From contig JAKULF010000010.1 of assembly GCA_022661535.1 (NCBI GenBank), forward strand, positions 1,302,001-1,366,000: DNA of 64,000 nt, read 5' to 3'. Positions 13,718 to 25,222 of this stretch are shown piece after piece (position 1 is the first letter of the stretch; each line of letters starts with the position of its first letter). The translations under genes were made by a program, and so were the position numbers. The DNA is from Eutypa lata. Its lineage: Eukaryota > Ascomycota > Sordariomycetes > Xylariales > Diatrypaceae. Under the pieces are notes generated by a model, which worked only from the letters and a program-made list of their open reading frames with translations, was not told the DNA's origin and ran no database searches.

Positions 13718-15338
13718 GAACTTTTTATGGGACAATTCCGATCCAATCCAATCCAGCCCCTCTCACTGAATGATAGGAGCCTGCTCCTACAGTGCGGTGG
13801 CGTAGTTTGACGCATCTCGCATCATACAACGCCATGTCAACATATACTTAAAGAACATACAGAGACTCGGGATGAGGGATCAACAACACGCGCCATCGAC
13901 GTCGTTCAGAGCAGCATCTACCCTAAAAACTTTCAAATTCAATGGCCACTAGGACAGCGTTAATGATACCAATGCCAAACTCAGCGGCATGAGTGTCCAA
14001 CCTCGAATTCAAGAAATTGGACCGTACCAGTCTTGATCCAAATCAGGTGTTACTCCTTAGTAAGACCTTGACCGAACAATATAAGGAACATACTACCGAT
14101 CTCTGCAACCTCGAGGGGAAATTCAATGGCCTACTAAATAAACCCATCCTTGGGGCGCCTGGCCAGCTAGGAAGAATTGATCCTCTGTGATCACTCATAT
14201 TTAAGGGGTGTGCACTAAATTCAACAGCCTACCTAGAGCTGCTATCCCGGCTAAACATAAGACCCAACACGGTCAACACCGTACATTCTACCCTACCCCC
14301 TTCTTTAAGGTAGGGTTTCATATACTTACCTTTACTGTATGAAACTATAGTTTATTGTTGTGGTTTTATCGCAGTCACCCTTATGGCTAACCGCACATAG
14401 GGTGACTGTAGGCATAATTCTTTTGTTATCGGCAGTGATGAACATCTCAGAGCCTCATTATTGGTTCCGCATGCTACGGTTCAGTCATTGACCCTTTGAA
14501 TCTTAATGACTTGAATACATGTTACATCGTAAGGAAGGTAGCGGCGACTCTTGCACGGCTGAGCAATGGATAGAGCGGATACAAGTAGAATAGTGTTTGC
14601 ATAACAACTAGAATAGCTAACTATCAACGTGTTTTTAATTTGGCAACGACTTGAACATTAGGTGCACCCTTAGTTAGTTCCTCAACCCCGCCGTCTCGGT
14701 AATTGCCCACCATTCCATTCTTGGCCGTTCCTTGTATCTTCCACAGCATAGGTGTGGATGGCGTGCATTCCTGCGCTTGCGTGAACCACCATAAATCCAA
14801 AGACGAGGATTCCTAAATCCTCCAACGCCCATGTGTCCTTCTCTATATGCCACAGAAAGAGAGCAAAAAGAAAAAAATACCATCTGCGTCCCGGATAAAG
14901 CATCAACGGCCTTTGCTATCCGTCTATTAACATCATCACTGCCCTCATCGCCACGGGTACATTTTAATGTTATGCCAAAAGCAACGCTAACATTTCCGAG
15001 TATGACAATTCTGAAGTTACTCAAGGAGAACTTCCTATCCTTGGCAGGAATAGCAGCGGATACACAGGCTGTAAGGATATTGCAGCCCAGAAAGTTGAAA
15101 TGATCCGAGGTAGCAAGGTCGGCTCTAGTGCCAACTCTGGCTTCCGGCTTTCGTAGGCTCAGATCCAAACAATATGATATTGCGCCCAGCAACGTCTTGT
15201 GGTTCCAATGCGGTGATAAATTCGTGACTCAAAACGTTCATGGTACATATCTACATTTTTGTGTGAGTTGAATAATCAGCCACCAGCAGTATTATTAGCT
15301 GAATACTCACTACTTATTCGAGGGTTGATACAGATTAT
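13718..15338. other. intergenic, no clear gene
   Basis: No convincing gene. A 172-codon minus-strand frame (15192-14674) and an overlapping shifted frame with hydrophobic stretches (14906-14682) could be remains of a membrane-protein gene, but I recognise no family and no splice pattern unites them. Confidence 0.4.
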
Positions 15339-16089
15339 TCAAATTTGTTTCTTTTGGATGGAGCGTAGCATTTGGACTGGGTATGGTTGGTCTCGAAGAA
15401 ATTCCTCTTTCTCTAGGTGTCCAACTGGTGTGGCGGCCAAGCAGTAAGCAACCAGCCCAAAGGCCTCCATCTCAGACAAGCCGCCTTCCGCGTTGTGATA
15501 AAGTGGTTTGTCAAACACCGGGTGAAGTTGACTGAAATCTCCGAGGAGGATGATACTTAGACCGCCAAACACGGCGTCGTAGGAAGCGCTTGGGAAAGCT
15601 TGTCTTAAGCGCTTGTCGATCATATTAATCCCCAAAAGGCGTAGGCCAACCATCGATTTCTCGTCGATGATGAAGTACTTGACGCCCTTCACAGATCTTG
15701 CTGGAGACGACTGAGATGGATGCCGTGGTGAGGTTCAAAGGGCTCCTTACCAATGGGAAGGCGAAGGACAGAATGAATTGTCTGGCCTTGGATCCTTTCC
15801 ATCGATAAGACTGTCCGCCTTGATGTTATCATGTGTCAGCGAGGCCCCGACCAAGCTGCGTTTCGTGATGCTTGACCGCTGTACGTACCATGTCTTGCAC
15901 GCGCGAGATGTGATATATTGCGGTGATATCTTTTTCAAAGAGACTGATATCGCGAGACACCAGCGCTCCTTGTGCTCGCCCGAGAACCTGGTGCATAGAT
16001 GCGAACGGCACCTTGGAAAGAATGGATTTCACTTCCGTCATAGACGAGTGAAATCTACAACGAGTGCTCAGAACGGCCCAGTATTGCAA
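15339..16089 (-). pseudogene. decayed Pif1-type helicase of a Helitron (relic)
   Basis: Two degenerate pieces of a helicase in the same order as the family. Near 15,790-15,690 one frame reads GQTIHSVLRLPIG and then stops; a neighbouring frame continues with YFIIDEKSMVG and FGGLSIILLGDFSQLHPVF (15,692-15,339). These are segments of the Pif1-like helicase found in Helitron RepHel proteins (TIHS, Walker B DEKSM, GDFSQLPPV). A frameshift near 15,690 and in-frame stops separate them. Upstream, 16,089-15,829 has a further open piece that could belong to the same unit but is not diagnostic. The Rep nuclease, the P-loop exon and the transposon ends were not found, so this is a fragment without function. 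It sits in a gene-poor stretch. Confidence 0.65.
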
Positions 16090-17690
16090 GAGTATCTTAT
16101 ACCGTTATACGGCCGAATGTGTAGTAAGTATTGTATCAATAGGCCAAGTGGGTGTCAAGCAATTCAGTGTTGTGAACCAAGTGTTTTTGTTCCTGTTCTT
16201 GTTCCTATTCTTGTTGCTGTCAGAGAGAGCTAGAAGTTCAGAAAATGGATAATACAAGAAGTATGTAGGTATGTATATACAACTCAAGCAGCTGGCACCT
16301 GCCTGACTTTATAACTAGGTTTCATCATCTAGCTTCGACTATATTCAATTATATTCTATTAGAATACAACAGGTGCAGACCTCATGCATACATGACCTCC
16401 ATCTAGGAGACTTACAATAAACCCATATAAGATAGACGATGCGCTGGATAGTGATAAATTTCACATATAAAATTATAAAGAAAAGAAAAGAAAAGAAAAT
16501 AGCTATCTACGGCATCTCCGATGTAATGGGTTCTTATAGTCTCCCGAAATGGACGAATTCGGCATGTTGAAGCTCAGTCATCGTGGCTATGATACAGGCA
16601 CTGTCAACTGCCCCTCATAGGGTCACTCTTGCCTGGTCATATACTTGGATTGCATTGATAAGTTACTTCATGGAAAGAACTACTGGTGTAATTACAGGTA
16701 AGAACCACCAGGAGGGGGGATATTGAATGAATAGCATCTGGATTACTTAGATATGGTATGCGATGGTTTGAATTAGGAATGAGTGGGAACTCTCAAGGTC
16801 TTGTTAAGGATCCCGTCTCGCCAGGCGCTACCTACATCATAATACTAGGGAGATCATACCTACCTGGGTACCTATTTAAATATGGGGTCTCGATCCTAGA
16901 GACAGCAAGAGCCGATAGGATGACACTAGGTGGCTTTGCTATATATAAAATTGGTTGTCTGTTGCCAGGTTGTGCGTTTCAAGGTTATTGTATTAATTAG
17001 TATTCTAAATCTTACGATTATATCTACGAAGTTCATCATACTTCACACACATGAATGCTCCCTAGAACTAGCATAGTGCTGCCATCTGCAATTGAGACCT
17101 TCATGGTCTTGATTCTGTGTATGTCGCTTCCGTTGGTGAAGAGTTATGTCACGTTGTGAGCCAGAGGTTACAACAGAGATATGGAGGACAGAGCCCACTG
17201 ATGATATTATATACATTTACGCAATTCAATAGCATCCTCGGCTTTATACTAACTGATGAGCTATGAAGATGAAGGCATATAGAGCAAGTAGATCAAGAGG
17301 TTGGTTGTCTCGGTAGTTGTTAGTCGTAATATAGATTGACTATGGCGTATAAAAGTGATCGATGATTTCTAAGTTATGCATGCACACGATGACATCTAAA
17401 AGCTATTCAATAGTTGAGAACCTACCCAGTTGATTGTTAGTAGTGATTTATAAAATGGATACAACCTTCTTATACATAATTTAGGCCATTAATGATAATT
17501 TGGATTACTTCCCTTGATTGGAGTAACATCAGGGTGTACCTACCGAATGCAATATATTACTTGCGTGCCGTTCGTTACCACCGTTAATGATCAGTTGTAA
17601 AAAGGGGAGAAAGGAACAAAAGAAAAGAAATAAAGAAAAGAAAAACCTGGAAAGGAAAAAGAAGAGACAGATAAAAATAAAAAAAGAGAG
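16090..17690. other. intergenic, AT-rich spacer
   Basis: No gene recognised. There is a short (GAAAA)n run near 16,478-16,499 and a purine-rich tract at about 17,596-17,690. On the minus strand the latter is a T-rich tract immediately 3' of the tRNA-like unit. Confidence 0.6.
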
Positions 17691-17806
17691 AGCTCAGCTC
17701 CGGAATCGAACCGGAAGTCTTCCACGAATCCCTATGGACTTAAACTACCCCTTGGGGGCCAAGATGCCCAGCATGACCTGGTGTGCAACCTCTACACCAC
17801 CTGAGC
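17691..17806 (-). tRNA. tRNA-like Pol III gene, anticodon unresolved
   Basis: Read on the minus strand, the 116-nt unit starts GCTCAGG and ends GCTGAGC plus T, which pair as an acceptor stem apart from the last base pair. A box A match (TGGTGTAGAGG) forms a D-arm, GTGT/GCAC. A perfect box B (GGTTCGATTCC) sits in a 5-bp T-arm, TCCGG/CCGGA. A run of seven T residues follows within about 10 nt, as expected of a Pol III terminator. The central part is about 43 nt longer than in a standard tRNA. No convincing anticodon stem with U33 was found, even allowing an intron after position 37. It may be an intron-containing tRNA, a tRNA pseudogene or another Pol III RNA with tRNA-like ends. Confidence 0.6.
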
Positions 17807-18869
17807 TTGTTGGAAATTTGGTTCCTTATTTATCCTTATAGTATTTATTGCCTGCCACCTCAGGCTTTATTGTTCTCCGCAGATTGCCCGGGGAACAAAG
17901 AGTCCTATGTACACAGAAGGATGCACCTACATATAGCCTTCTAGGTACATCGATAATATTGATGATATACATTCTTATCCGAACAGATCTGCAGCTTATT
18001 ATTAACTGTCTTACATATTATTTATCTATGCGGCAAGAAGTATCTGACGGTAATTGTACTACGCTGACACGACGAATGTTTGATAGCAATTAGTATTGAA
18101 TACTTGCACTTTATGATTTCCAACTATACAGGACCTACTATACATAGGGTATTCATAGTTCCCCTGCTCCAGAGCCTAGAAGAATTCTACTAAGAGAATG
18201 TTAAGTTACATAGATAATTAATGTACATAAACTTTCACCACAGCAGATTCACTAATCGATTATCACTTTAAGGAAAGAGGACGGACATACAAACCACTGC
18301 TTAATAAAAGCGAGTTGACTTGATGTAACAAATCATTTTGCTAATATGTATAAACCCAACATTGATAAAGGACACGAGACCTGCATAAATTGATTACTGT
18401 AGGATACCTACGTAATCCAAGCGGTATCTAAATAATATAGAAGTATATTCGGGGATACTGTGCTATATTATAGTCTTCGTTTACGTAGACGTACCATGAA
18501 GTCCATATGGATAATTCTAATATTACCCTATTTAACTATGGATTTTACGTGTGCACACATCCCTACTTTCGACACAAGACGTTGCTCTACAGATGGGGAG
18601 TTCAAAACATCCCTCCCCTTATTGGGGGTAACAAGGGTCTTATATTTACAATCCCACTTTCGCCTACACATAGGGTTTCAAAGCAATGGCATGCCAACAC
18701 ATCAAGCACATAGAAATAATCATATCTGTACAGCACCAGTCATCTTATGCATTGTACATTGCCGTTTCTATAAGTATGCATGTAGTCTTACAAATGCCTT
18801 TTCTTCGCAGGTCCCTAATTCGGAGCCCTACTTTGCATATGTATATGTACACCAAGGCCACCACCACGC
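17807..18869. other. intergenic region
   Basis: No supported gene. A plus-strand frame starting at 18,460 runs into the antisense of the uL4m gene. Its unique 5' part has no recognisable domain and looks fortuitous. Confidence 0.55.
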
Positions 18870-19851
18870 CTATTCGACGAGAACGTCCCCGCTTTCCAGC
18901 GTCTTCGGCAACGCGCTGTTGGAGACGAGAAAGTTGTTAACGAGATCGCTCTGGTGGCGGTCGATCATCTCCATGAGAGCTCCTCTCTCGACTACCAAGC
19001 GCCCCGCCTCGAGCAGATCCTTGACGTCGACATCATCCACGTCGAGGGCGGCGCCGTACTTAGGGACGAGCTCGAGGGCCTCGAAGAGATTCTCACGCCT
19101 CGAGGCCGTGATGAAGTTGGTGCGGCCGGCGCTGCGGCCCCACTCATTGGCGTCGAGGACCTGGCGCGCCCACTTGGCCTTGAAGCCCAGCTCGAGCCGG
19201 AGGTCCTCGCCGAGCTGGCCCGCCGCGACCAGCTCGTCGAACTCCTCGGGCAGCGGCAGCTCCATGCCGTCCTGGCAGACGACGAGCTCGCCGCGGCGGT
19301 AGCGGTAGCTGAGGGCGGTGCGCCAGGCCAGGTCGTAGACCTTGCGGGGGAGGCGCGTCCCGAAGTCGCGGGGCTGCGGGCCGAAGGTCTTGCCGCCGCC
19401 CCGGCGCAGGGGCGACTTCTTGTCGCCGACCCGCGCCCGCCCCGTCCCCTTCTGCGCGTACAGCTTCTTGTTCGAGCCCCGCACGTCGTACCGCGTCTTC
19501 GTCGACGCCGTCCCCTGCCGCGTGTTGTCGCCCTCGTACACCACCGCCAGGTGCAGGATGTCCCGCCGCAGCGGCAGGTTCAGGTGCTTCGCCGACCACG
19601 ACTCGAGGCGCTGCGGCTCGTAGGATGGGAAGCCGAAGATGGTCAGGGGTACCGTCGTCGCTGTTTCCGGAGGGCGGAACAGATTAGCCCGACTGGATGC
19701 ATGCATGCGTGGCTCTTCATAGGCCATAATTGCACTTTAGGTGGTTGTTTAAAAGAATATTCTGCATACCTGGTCTCCATAATGACTCGCTCGCAGGTGG
19801 TGCGTCCGATACGGATGTGGTGATGTTAGGTAAAGATGTCTCGGTCGCCAT
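18870..19851 (-). CDS. YML6: mitochondrial ribosomal protein uL4m
   Basis: The main segment (19714-18870) encodes a bacterial L4-type protein of the mitochondrial large subunit. Hallmarks are LNLPLRRDILHLAVVYEGD, then TRYDVRGSNKKLYAQKGTGRAR and GDKKSPLRRGGGKTFGPQPRD, the extended rRNA-binding loop of L4. A helical globular C-terminal half follows. A likely first segment, 19851-19770 (starting MATETSL), joins through a 55-nt GTATGC...AAG intron in phase, giving 308 aa; the AAG acceptor is not ideal. In relatives a mitochondrial presequence precedes an internal Met-Ala-Thr. Here the frame stays open upstream with a presequence-like HRIPSTIFTRS, so the true start may be a little upstream of 19,851 in another exon. 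It is divergent from the mL38 gene, with about 0.5 kb between them. Confidence 0.85.
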
Positions 19852-20378
19852 TGAGCGTGTGAATATCGTCGATGGTATTCGGTGCTGTGTATCTCGTTAG
19901 CTGTCGATCTTTAGCATTCTGAAAATTGTCCGGGGCCATACAGAAGCTGCCTCTTTGCAGGCTTGTGATGATAGACTCAGGCTTCTCATAGCCTCATTGA
20001 GACCTCTGAGACCTTTCCCCGCCATCTCCGCAGCAGTGTGGCTTGAGCCCGAGTGTGTATGTGACTAGTAGCTCGACGTCGGGCTAAAAGGCGAGGCGAG
20101 GGGAGACGATGATGTTCGCGATGTTTGATTTTATCGATTAAAGATTGCGGTGCTGAAGCTAAACTTAGAAAAGGCTGGCGAATGAAAATTGTCAGGCAGT
20201 TCAGGGTAACGAACAGGGACGGAAGATGCCGACCCCGGGGCTAAAAAAGTTATAGTGGGGCCACTCAAGCAATTCGATTATCAAAAGTTGACGCCGAACT
20301 CTTTTTAACTAGGTATGCTTTTCGTCGTAGCAAGGCTCAATTGAGTTGAGCTTGTATTAATTCACAGCAATAACAGCC

Positions 20379-20562
20379 ATGTCGACCTGTCAGAGGGTCG
20401 CAAGACCCCTCGTACGGTCTTTACGGCAAGACCACCTGCTACAGAGCTCAACATCACAATTTTCCCGCTCATTTTCGAAAACCGCACCCCGGCGGGACCA
20501 AGATGAAGTCCCTCCTCCTCCCCCTCCTACTAGCAGTACCACCACGACGAAACCTCCGACGC

Positions 20563-20605
<43 letters not shown>

Positions 20606-22093
20606 GTCGACAACGACGACGACAAAGACCTCGATAGACCAACTGAACGCCGCATCGGCCGAGGCGGAGAAGATCCGCATGAAGGAGCGGCTGCTAGACC
20701 CGAACACGACGACGGCGCACTGGGCCGAGCGGAAGCTCGTGCGCATGGGCACGCCCCCCATCGGATCGCGGCGGCGGCGAGCCGCCATCCGGTCCTCGCA
20801 GAACCTGCCCTTCGACCAGCTGCCCTACCAGTGCTTCCAGGAGGCCCGCAAGGTCCTGCAGGAGGACCGCCAGGAGAAGATCGCCGCCATCCAGAAGGAG
20901 GCCGTCAAGATCAAGCGGCTAGAGGAGACCCCGGTCGAGCAGGTCGTCGGCGGCGAGCGCAGGAAGAACATGCGCCTCGCCAGCCTGAGGGCTCAGCTCC
21001 AGAAGTACAAGATCCTCGCTGATATCAACGATCCTGTTGTCAAACGGCGCTTTGAGGATGGTCTGGGTAAGCCTGCCGCTGCAGTTTTTTCTATGGGGGT
21101 TTTTTTTTGAAGTTTCTTTTTGTGCTATCTATCTTCTGCTTTCCTAGGAACAGGCCAGTTAGGGGCAGACCAGTAATTGAGCCTATGATAACTGGAACTT
21201 TCGGCTCTTCGTACTAATCTTTTTCGATATCACCTTTTTCTTGGATTCTTTCCTCATCCAACAATATAACCAAGCTAACTCAGGATCTAGGGGATATGAA
21301 CAAACCCATCTACCGCCACCTTGCCGAGAAGAAGTGGCGGGAATATCCATACCGCTTACTCACCCAGCGTATCTCGCAGCTGAACATCGTCCCCGACGTG
21401 CTGCCAAAATTCGACCCGACCATGGACGTGCAACTCTACTTCCGCCGCATCAAGGTCACCCCCGGCGAAATCCTCGATTCTCGCATCACCGAGGTGCCCC
21501 CCCGTCTGCGGGTCCAATGCTTCGACGCCGGCGAGCGCCTGGTCTCCGTCGTAGTGATGGACTCCGACGTCCCCAACGCCGAGACCGACTCCTTCGACAG
21601 ACGGTGCCATTACCTCGCGGCCAACGTGCCCATCTCACCGGCGGAGCCCTCGCTACCCCTAGGCCGCGTGAACAAGGAGACGCAACTAGCGGTGCCCTGG
21701 CTGCCGGCCTTCTCGCAGAAGGGCGCGCCCTACCACCGGCTGTCGGTCTTCCTGCTCGAGCAGAAGCCCGGCGAGGCGCTCGACGTGGGCAAGCTGCGCG
21801 AGCTGTACAGCGGCCGCGACGGCTTCAGCCTCAAGAGCTTCCGCGACAAGTTCGGGCTACAGCCCGTCGGGTTCAACGTCTTCCGGACGGTCTGGGACGA
21901 GAGCACGGCGGGCGTCATGGCGCGCGCGGGCGTCCCCGGCGCCGACGTCGAGTTCAAGCACAAGCGCGTCTACTCCCTCAAGCCCGACAAGAAGCAGCGC
22001 GGCTGGGAGGCCAAGCGCCAGAAGCCCAAGTACCGCGGCCTGTGGAAGTACAGCAAGAGGATCCACGGCATGGGGATCGGGCGGAGAAAGTAG
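20379..22093 (+). CDS. MRPL35: mitochondrial ribosomal protein mL38 (MRPL35 family)
   Basis: Exons 20379-21066 and 21291-22093, joined across a 224-nt GTAAGC...TAG intron, give 496 aa. The N-terminus is basic and low in acidic residues ([14 protein letters not shown]), as in a mitochondrial presequence. A proline/threonine/alanine-rich linker follows, then helices with [19 protein letters not shown]. Exon 2 starts [20 protein letters not shown] and continues into the PEBP-like fold of mL38 ([39 protein letters not shown]). The C-terminus is strongly basic ([20 protein letters not shown]). The product is a structural component of the mitochondrial large subunit. The linker is interrupted by a CAG/GCA triplet run that encodes polyalanine. 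Confidence 0.9.
20566..20601 (+). repeat. CAG triplet repeat encoding polyalanine
   Basis: Nine CAG units followed by CAA and two more CAG units, read in the GCA/GCC alanine frame within the low-complexity linker of mL38. Its length is likely to vary between strains. Confidence 0.9.
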
Positions 22094-24382
22094 AAGTAGA
22101 AGCAGAGGTAGTGATAGTAGAAGAGAGTGCTGCTGCTACTGTTGTAAGGTTGTGGCGGGTTCTGCCATTGCTGTAGTATACAATCAAAAGAAAAATTATG
22201 TACAAAAGACGATCAGGAAAACTAGATTGGGGGCTTGTCTTGTATGTCCGTATCGCTACTACGGCGGAAGCCGAGCTCCTTGTATAATAGATGTTTCCAG
22301 CTCCAGCTCTTCTATCTCAGTAATATGTCGTGTTACCTGGTGCAAATTGCCTTTTACGTTGGTGCATATTACTGTGAGGCGGTTTTGGATGATCCCAAGC
22401 CCCTGTAGCAAATGTAAGTGCGAGCGAGGGCACGATAAAATCTAAATGCATTCTATTTACCAATCTAATTTGACCTTGTTTGTTGGACTCCCTCGTCGTA
22501 TTTCTCATTTCGGTGATGGAAACGACACATCAAATCAAATGGTAACAACGAGATCATAGTCTGGCTTACCACAACGGATCTCTTCAGTAGCAGTAGACAC
22601 TAGATAAACCAATATGATGATAATAAGGCAGTACTGTTTCCATATTGCTTTCCACTGCATAACTTACTCGAGCAAGTGCGAGCGTCCTGCTGCAACAATC
22701 ATCTGATTGCGTTTGACACCTCTTTCTATCCACAGGCCTTTAGTCACTGCAGAAACAACACGACTGGATGTCGGGTAATACGTGAAACCCTATGGTTTTC
22801 GGACTTGGGTCAAGTTTTTCCAAACATTGGAATTGATTGTCTATTACTCAAGATTTATTGTAAAGAGCTTTCCCAGTTAATGCGTGCAGTAATTCTCCGC
22901 CGTATCGTGTGCATCACAAATATCCCAACGGCTGTGTAGAGCTACACTGACGAGTTGGAATCAATTGAGTGTAGAAAAAGGTCTGAAACTTCTAACACCA
23001 AGCAAAATCTTCCTCGGTCCCTAGAAATTACACAGCCTAATTATCTAGTTGACAGCTTAATCAAGGAGCCGTACTTGCCGTACGTATATATTTCAAAGAA
23101 GATATTGACATCTGTCTTGATGTGCATCTGAATAACAACGGTAGGTAATATTGACTGTAGTGATCTCATGTGTCACCACAGCATCAAGGACACATTCGCG
23201 TCTGCATAATTATCAACACATCGCACATCCTCCACCGTACAACATAACCCAAATACACTCAAACCTAGAGCCCGGCTCGACTTCGTAGATTGCCTCACGT
23301 ACCATTCCTCGCAATCTGCGCCACCATCCTATAAAGCGAGTGGTAAATCCATGGCTCCCTGGGCTCTAGAAGAAGCAGCACTGAGTTGTCGTCCTGGACA
23401 TATCGCCCGTGTTATATGGTAGGTGTCATTCGCATTCACAGTATTCAGGTAACCTCCATAAAATTTTGGTCTAAGACGGACAGACCATCTTGTCTATCGG
23501 TTGCTATAGAGATTGCCACCTCCAACAGGCAGTACAAGGGTGGCTGGCACTTCGGGAGGGGAAGAGGAAGAAAGTGTCAATTTGAAAAATCGCAGACCTA
23601 TAGAGGCTTCATCAAAATTAATAGAACATTGTGTGTATGGGTGGATGATTATGAAGCTGCTGTCGAGGCGGCGCCCGTAGAGTATGCGAGCGTCTCGTTG
23701 CTAGAGGGAATGGCGAGGAGACTGAAGTCCATGATTAGGCCGGCGTGCAGGCTTTAAACAGGCTCCAGAATGACCAGAGGAATCAAATCGTATGAACTTG
23801 GTATACTGTAGGATCGAACACAAATTGTGTTACGATGCAGTTGATCTAGGTAATGCTAACACCATCTATAGTTTCGGACAGGTTTAGCAATGGCTAGGCA
23901 GTCACCTGCACAGTTGAGCCTATAGTGGCTGTGTTCACGGTGTGCATATTTTATGTTTACCAGTTGCTGTTACTATATACATGCTCTAGTTGTGTTAAAG
24001 TCCTCTTACGTGCATGATAAGGCAGACAAAATATCCTATCCCACTATGATCCCTCTCGAATTAGATGCAGATGGGTGCAAGACAATATCTAGAAAGTAGG
24101 TATCTACGAGGAATTGCCCATGCCTGGGTAATTTGAAGTTACATGTCACATTTAGTGTTGACATTATCTTGGAAGTCGTAATATGGATGTTATATTGTAT
24201 ATTATTAATAGATAGAGTCTAGCATGATGGTAATAGCCTAGGTTGTTAATATCACGATGGCAATGATGCCATATGGTGCATTGCCATTGACTGTCTAATG
24301 GTATGGGATATTGGGAGAAACCTCTGTTTAGATAGCTATGTACCTATGTATTCTCTGAGATGTAAGAAGGGAAGTATGTATG
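22094..24382. other. intergenic region
   Basis: About 2.3 kb with no gene I can support. A 123-codon plus-strand frame at 23386-23757 has no recognisable domain or coding bias. Confidence 0.5.
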
Positions 24383-24709
24383 TAGCTTGGTGATCTTGGG
24401 GAAAATATCAAAAATGATGTGTGCCCAATTGGGAAGCTCATGCATAGATTGATCTTGGAGATGACTTGATGGACCAATGAGAAGAATCTATGCAGCTTGG
24501 TGATCTTGGGGGGACAATATCGAAACCACTATGCATCCTATTGTAAAGCTCATGCAGCCTATTGTAAAGTTCGTGCAGCCTATTGTAGAGCTCATGCAGC
24601 CAATTGGAAAGCCCATGCAACCAATTGGGAAACCCATGCAGCCAATGGGAATGCTCATGTACAGATCGATCGATCTTGCAGAATATCTGATGGACCAATG
24701 AGAAAAATG
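24383..24709. repeat. nested promoter repeat with phased 21-bp CCAAT-type units
   Basis: Five consecutive 21-bp units begin at 24537, 24558, 24579, 24600 and 24621, with a diverged sixth at 24642. The consensus is CC(A/T)ATTG(T/G) followed by a GAAAGC-type spacer and CATGCAG. Later units contain CCAATTGG or CCAATGGG, and earlier ones CCTATTG. The array sits inside a larger duplication. The segment AGCTTGGTGATCTTGGGG occurs at about 24383 and again at 24494, and GATGGACCAATGAGAA at about 24469 and 24688. A further single CCAAT lies near 24750. The block lies 0.3-0.55 kb upstream of a TATA box. CCAAT is the binding core of the fungal HAP/CBC complex; that it binds here is an inference. Confidence 0.8.
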
Positions 24710-24945
24710 CGCGCGTGGGTGTATGTACTCTGGCCATGTTGATTTATGGACCAATCACAAATGTGCAATTGGGTGCGGATGTACCCCAGCGACAAATGTC
24801 GTTGTTTTTAGGTGCGGCTCTGCTACAAGACTGTCCTGGGGTTACATGGGGTAGCCAATCGGATATTTTCCACTTACCCCAAACCCATCCAGATCGGGCA
24901 TAGTGCGTCTTGGCTGATTGTGCAGATCGATCCCAGAAATTAGGG

Positions 24946-24954
24946 TATAAATAG
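24946..24954 (+). promoter_or_regulatory. TATA box (TATAAATAG)
   Basis: A perfect TATAAATAG. It is followed about 15-60 nt downstream by CT-rich sequence and a long pyrimidine-rich, ATG-poor leader up to about 25,198, the usual layout of a strongly expressed fungal gene. CCAAT motifs occur at 24,750 and 24,857. It points to transcription of the unit starting near 24,980. Confidence 0.7.
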
Positions 24955-25222
24955 AGGACCTCCCTCTCCCAAACCTCCCACCTATTTTTTTTTCCATCAT
25001 TCACATCATCACACCAGAACAACACATTTCGACCAGCCTTCTTGGACATACTATCTATCTACCTACTCATCCATACATCCAATACTCTCTTGGTCAACAT
25101 CTTCTTTCAACATCTTTCATCTTTTGATTGATTGATTACCTTCTCTACCATTCTGCTACTTGCAGCCATACCTACCTTTACCACCACAACAACAGACCAT
25201 GCACACACAAACGTCAACAGAC

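Noticed and set aside
14674..15192. 172-codon minus-strand frame with hydrophobic stretches
   Set aside because: No family recognised, and overlapping frames each look partly membrane-like; at best a decayed gene, so not listed as a CDS.
18460..19302. 280-codon plus-strand frame over the uL4m gene
   Set aside because: Most of it is the antisense of a well-supported gene with GC-rich codons; the unique part has no domain.
23386..23757. 123-codon plus-strand frame
   Set aside because: No domain, no splice context and no coding-like composition.
24537..24664. Possible CRISPR-like array
   Set aside because: Units are contiguous with no unique spacers and the genome is fungal; it is a direct tandem repeat.
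24438..25049. Minus-strand frames with repeated IGCM or NWLHEL units
   Set aside because: The 21-bp repeat length is a multiple of three, so it keeps any frame open; the region is the promoter of a plus-strand unit.
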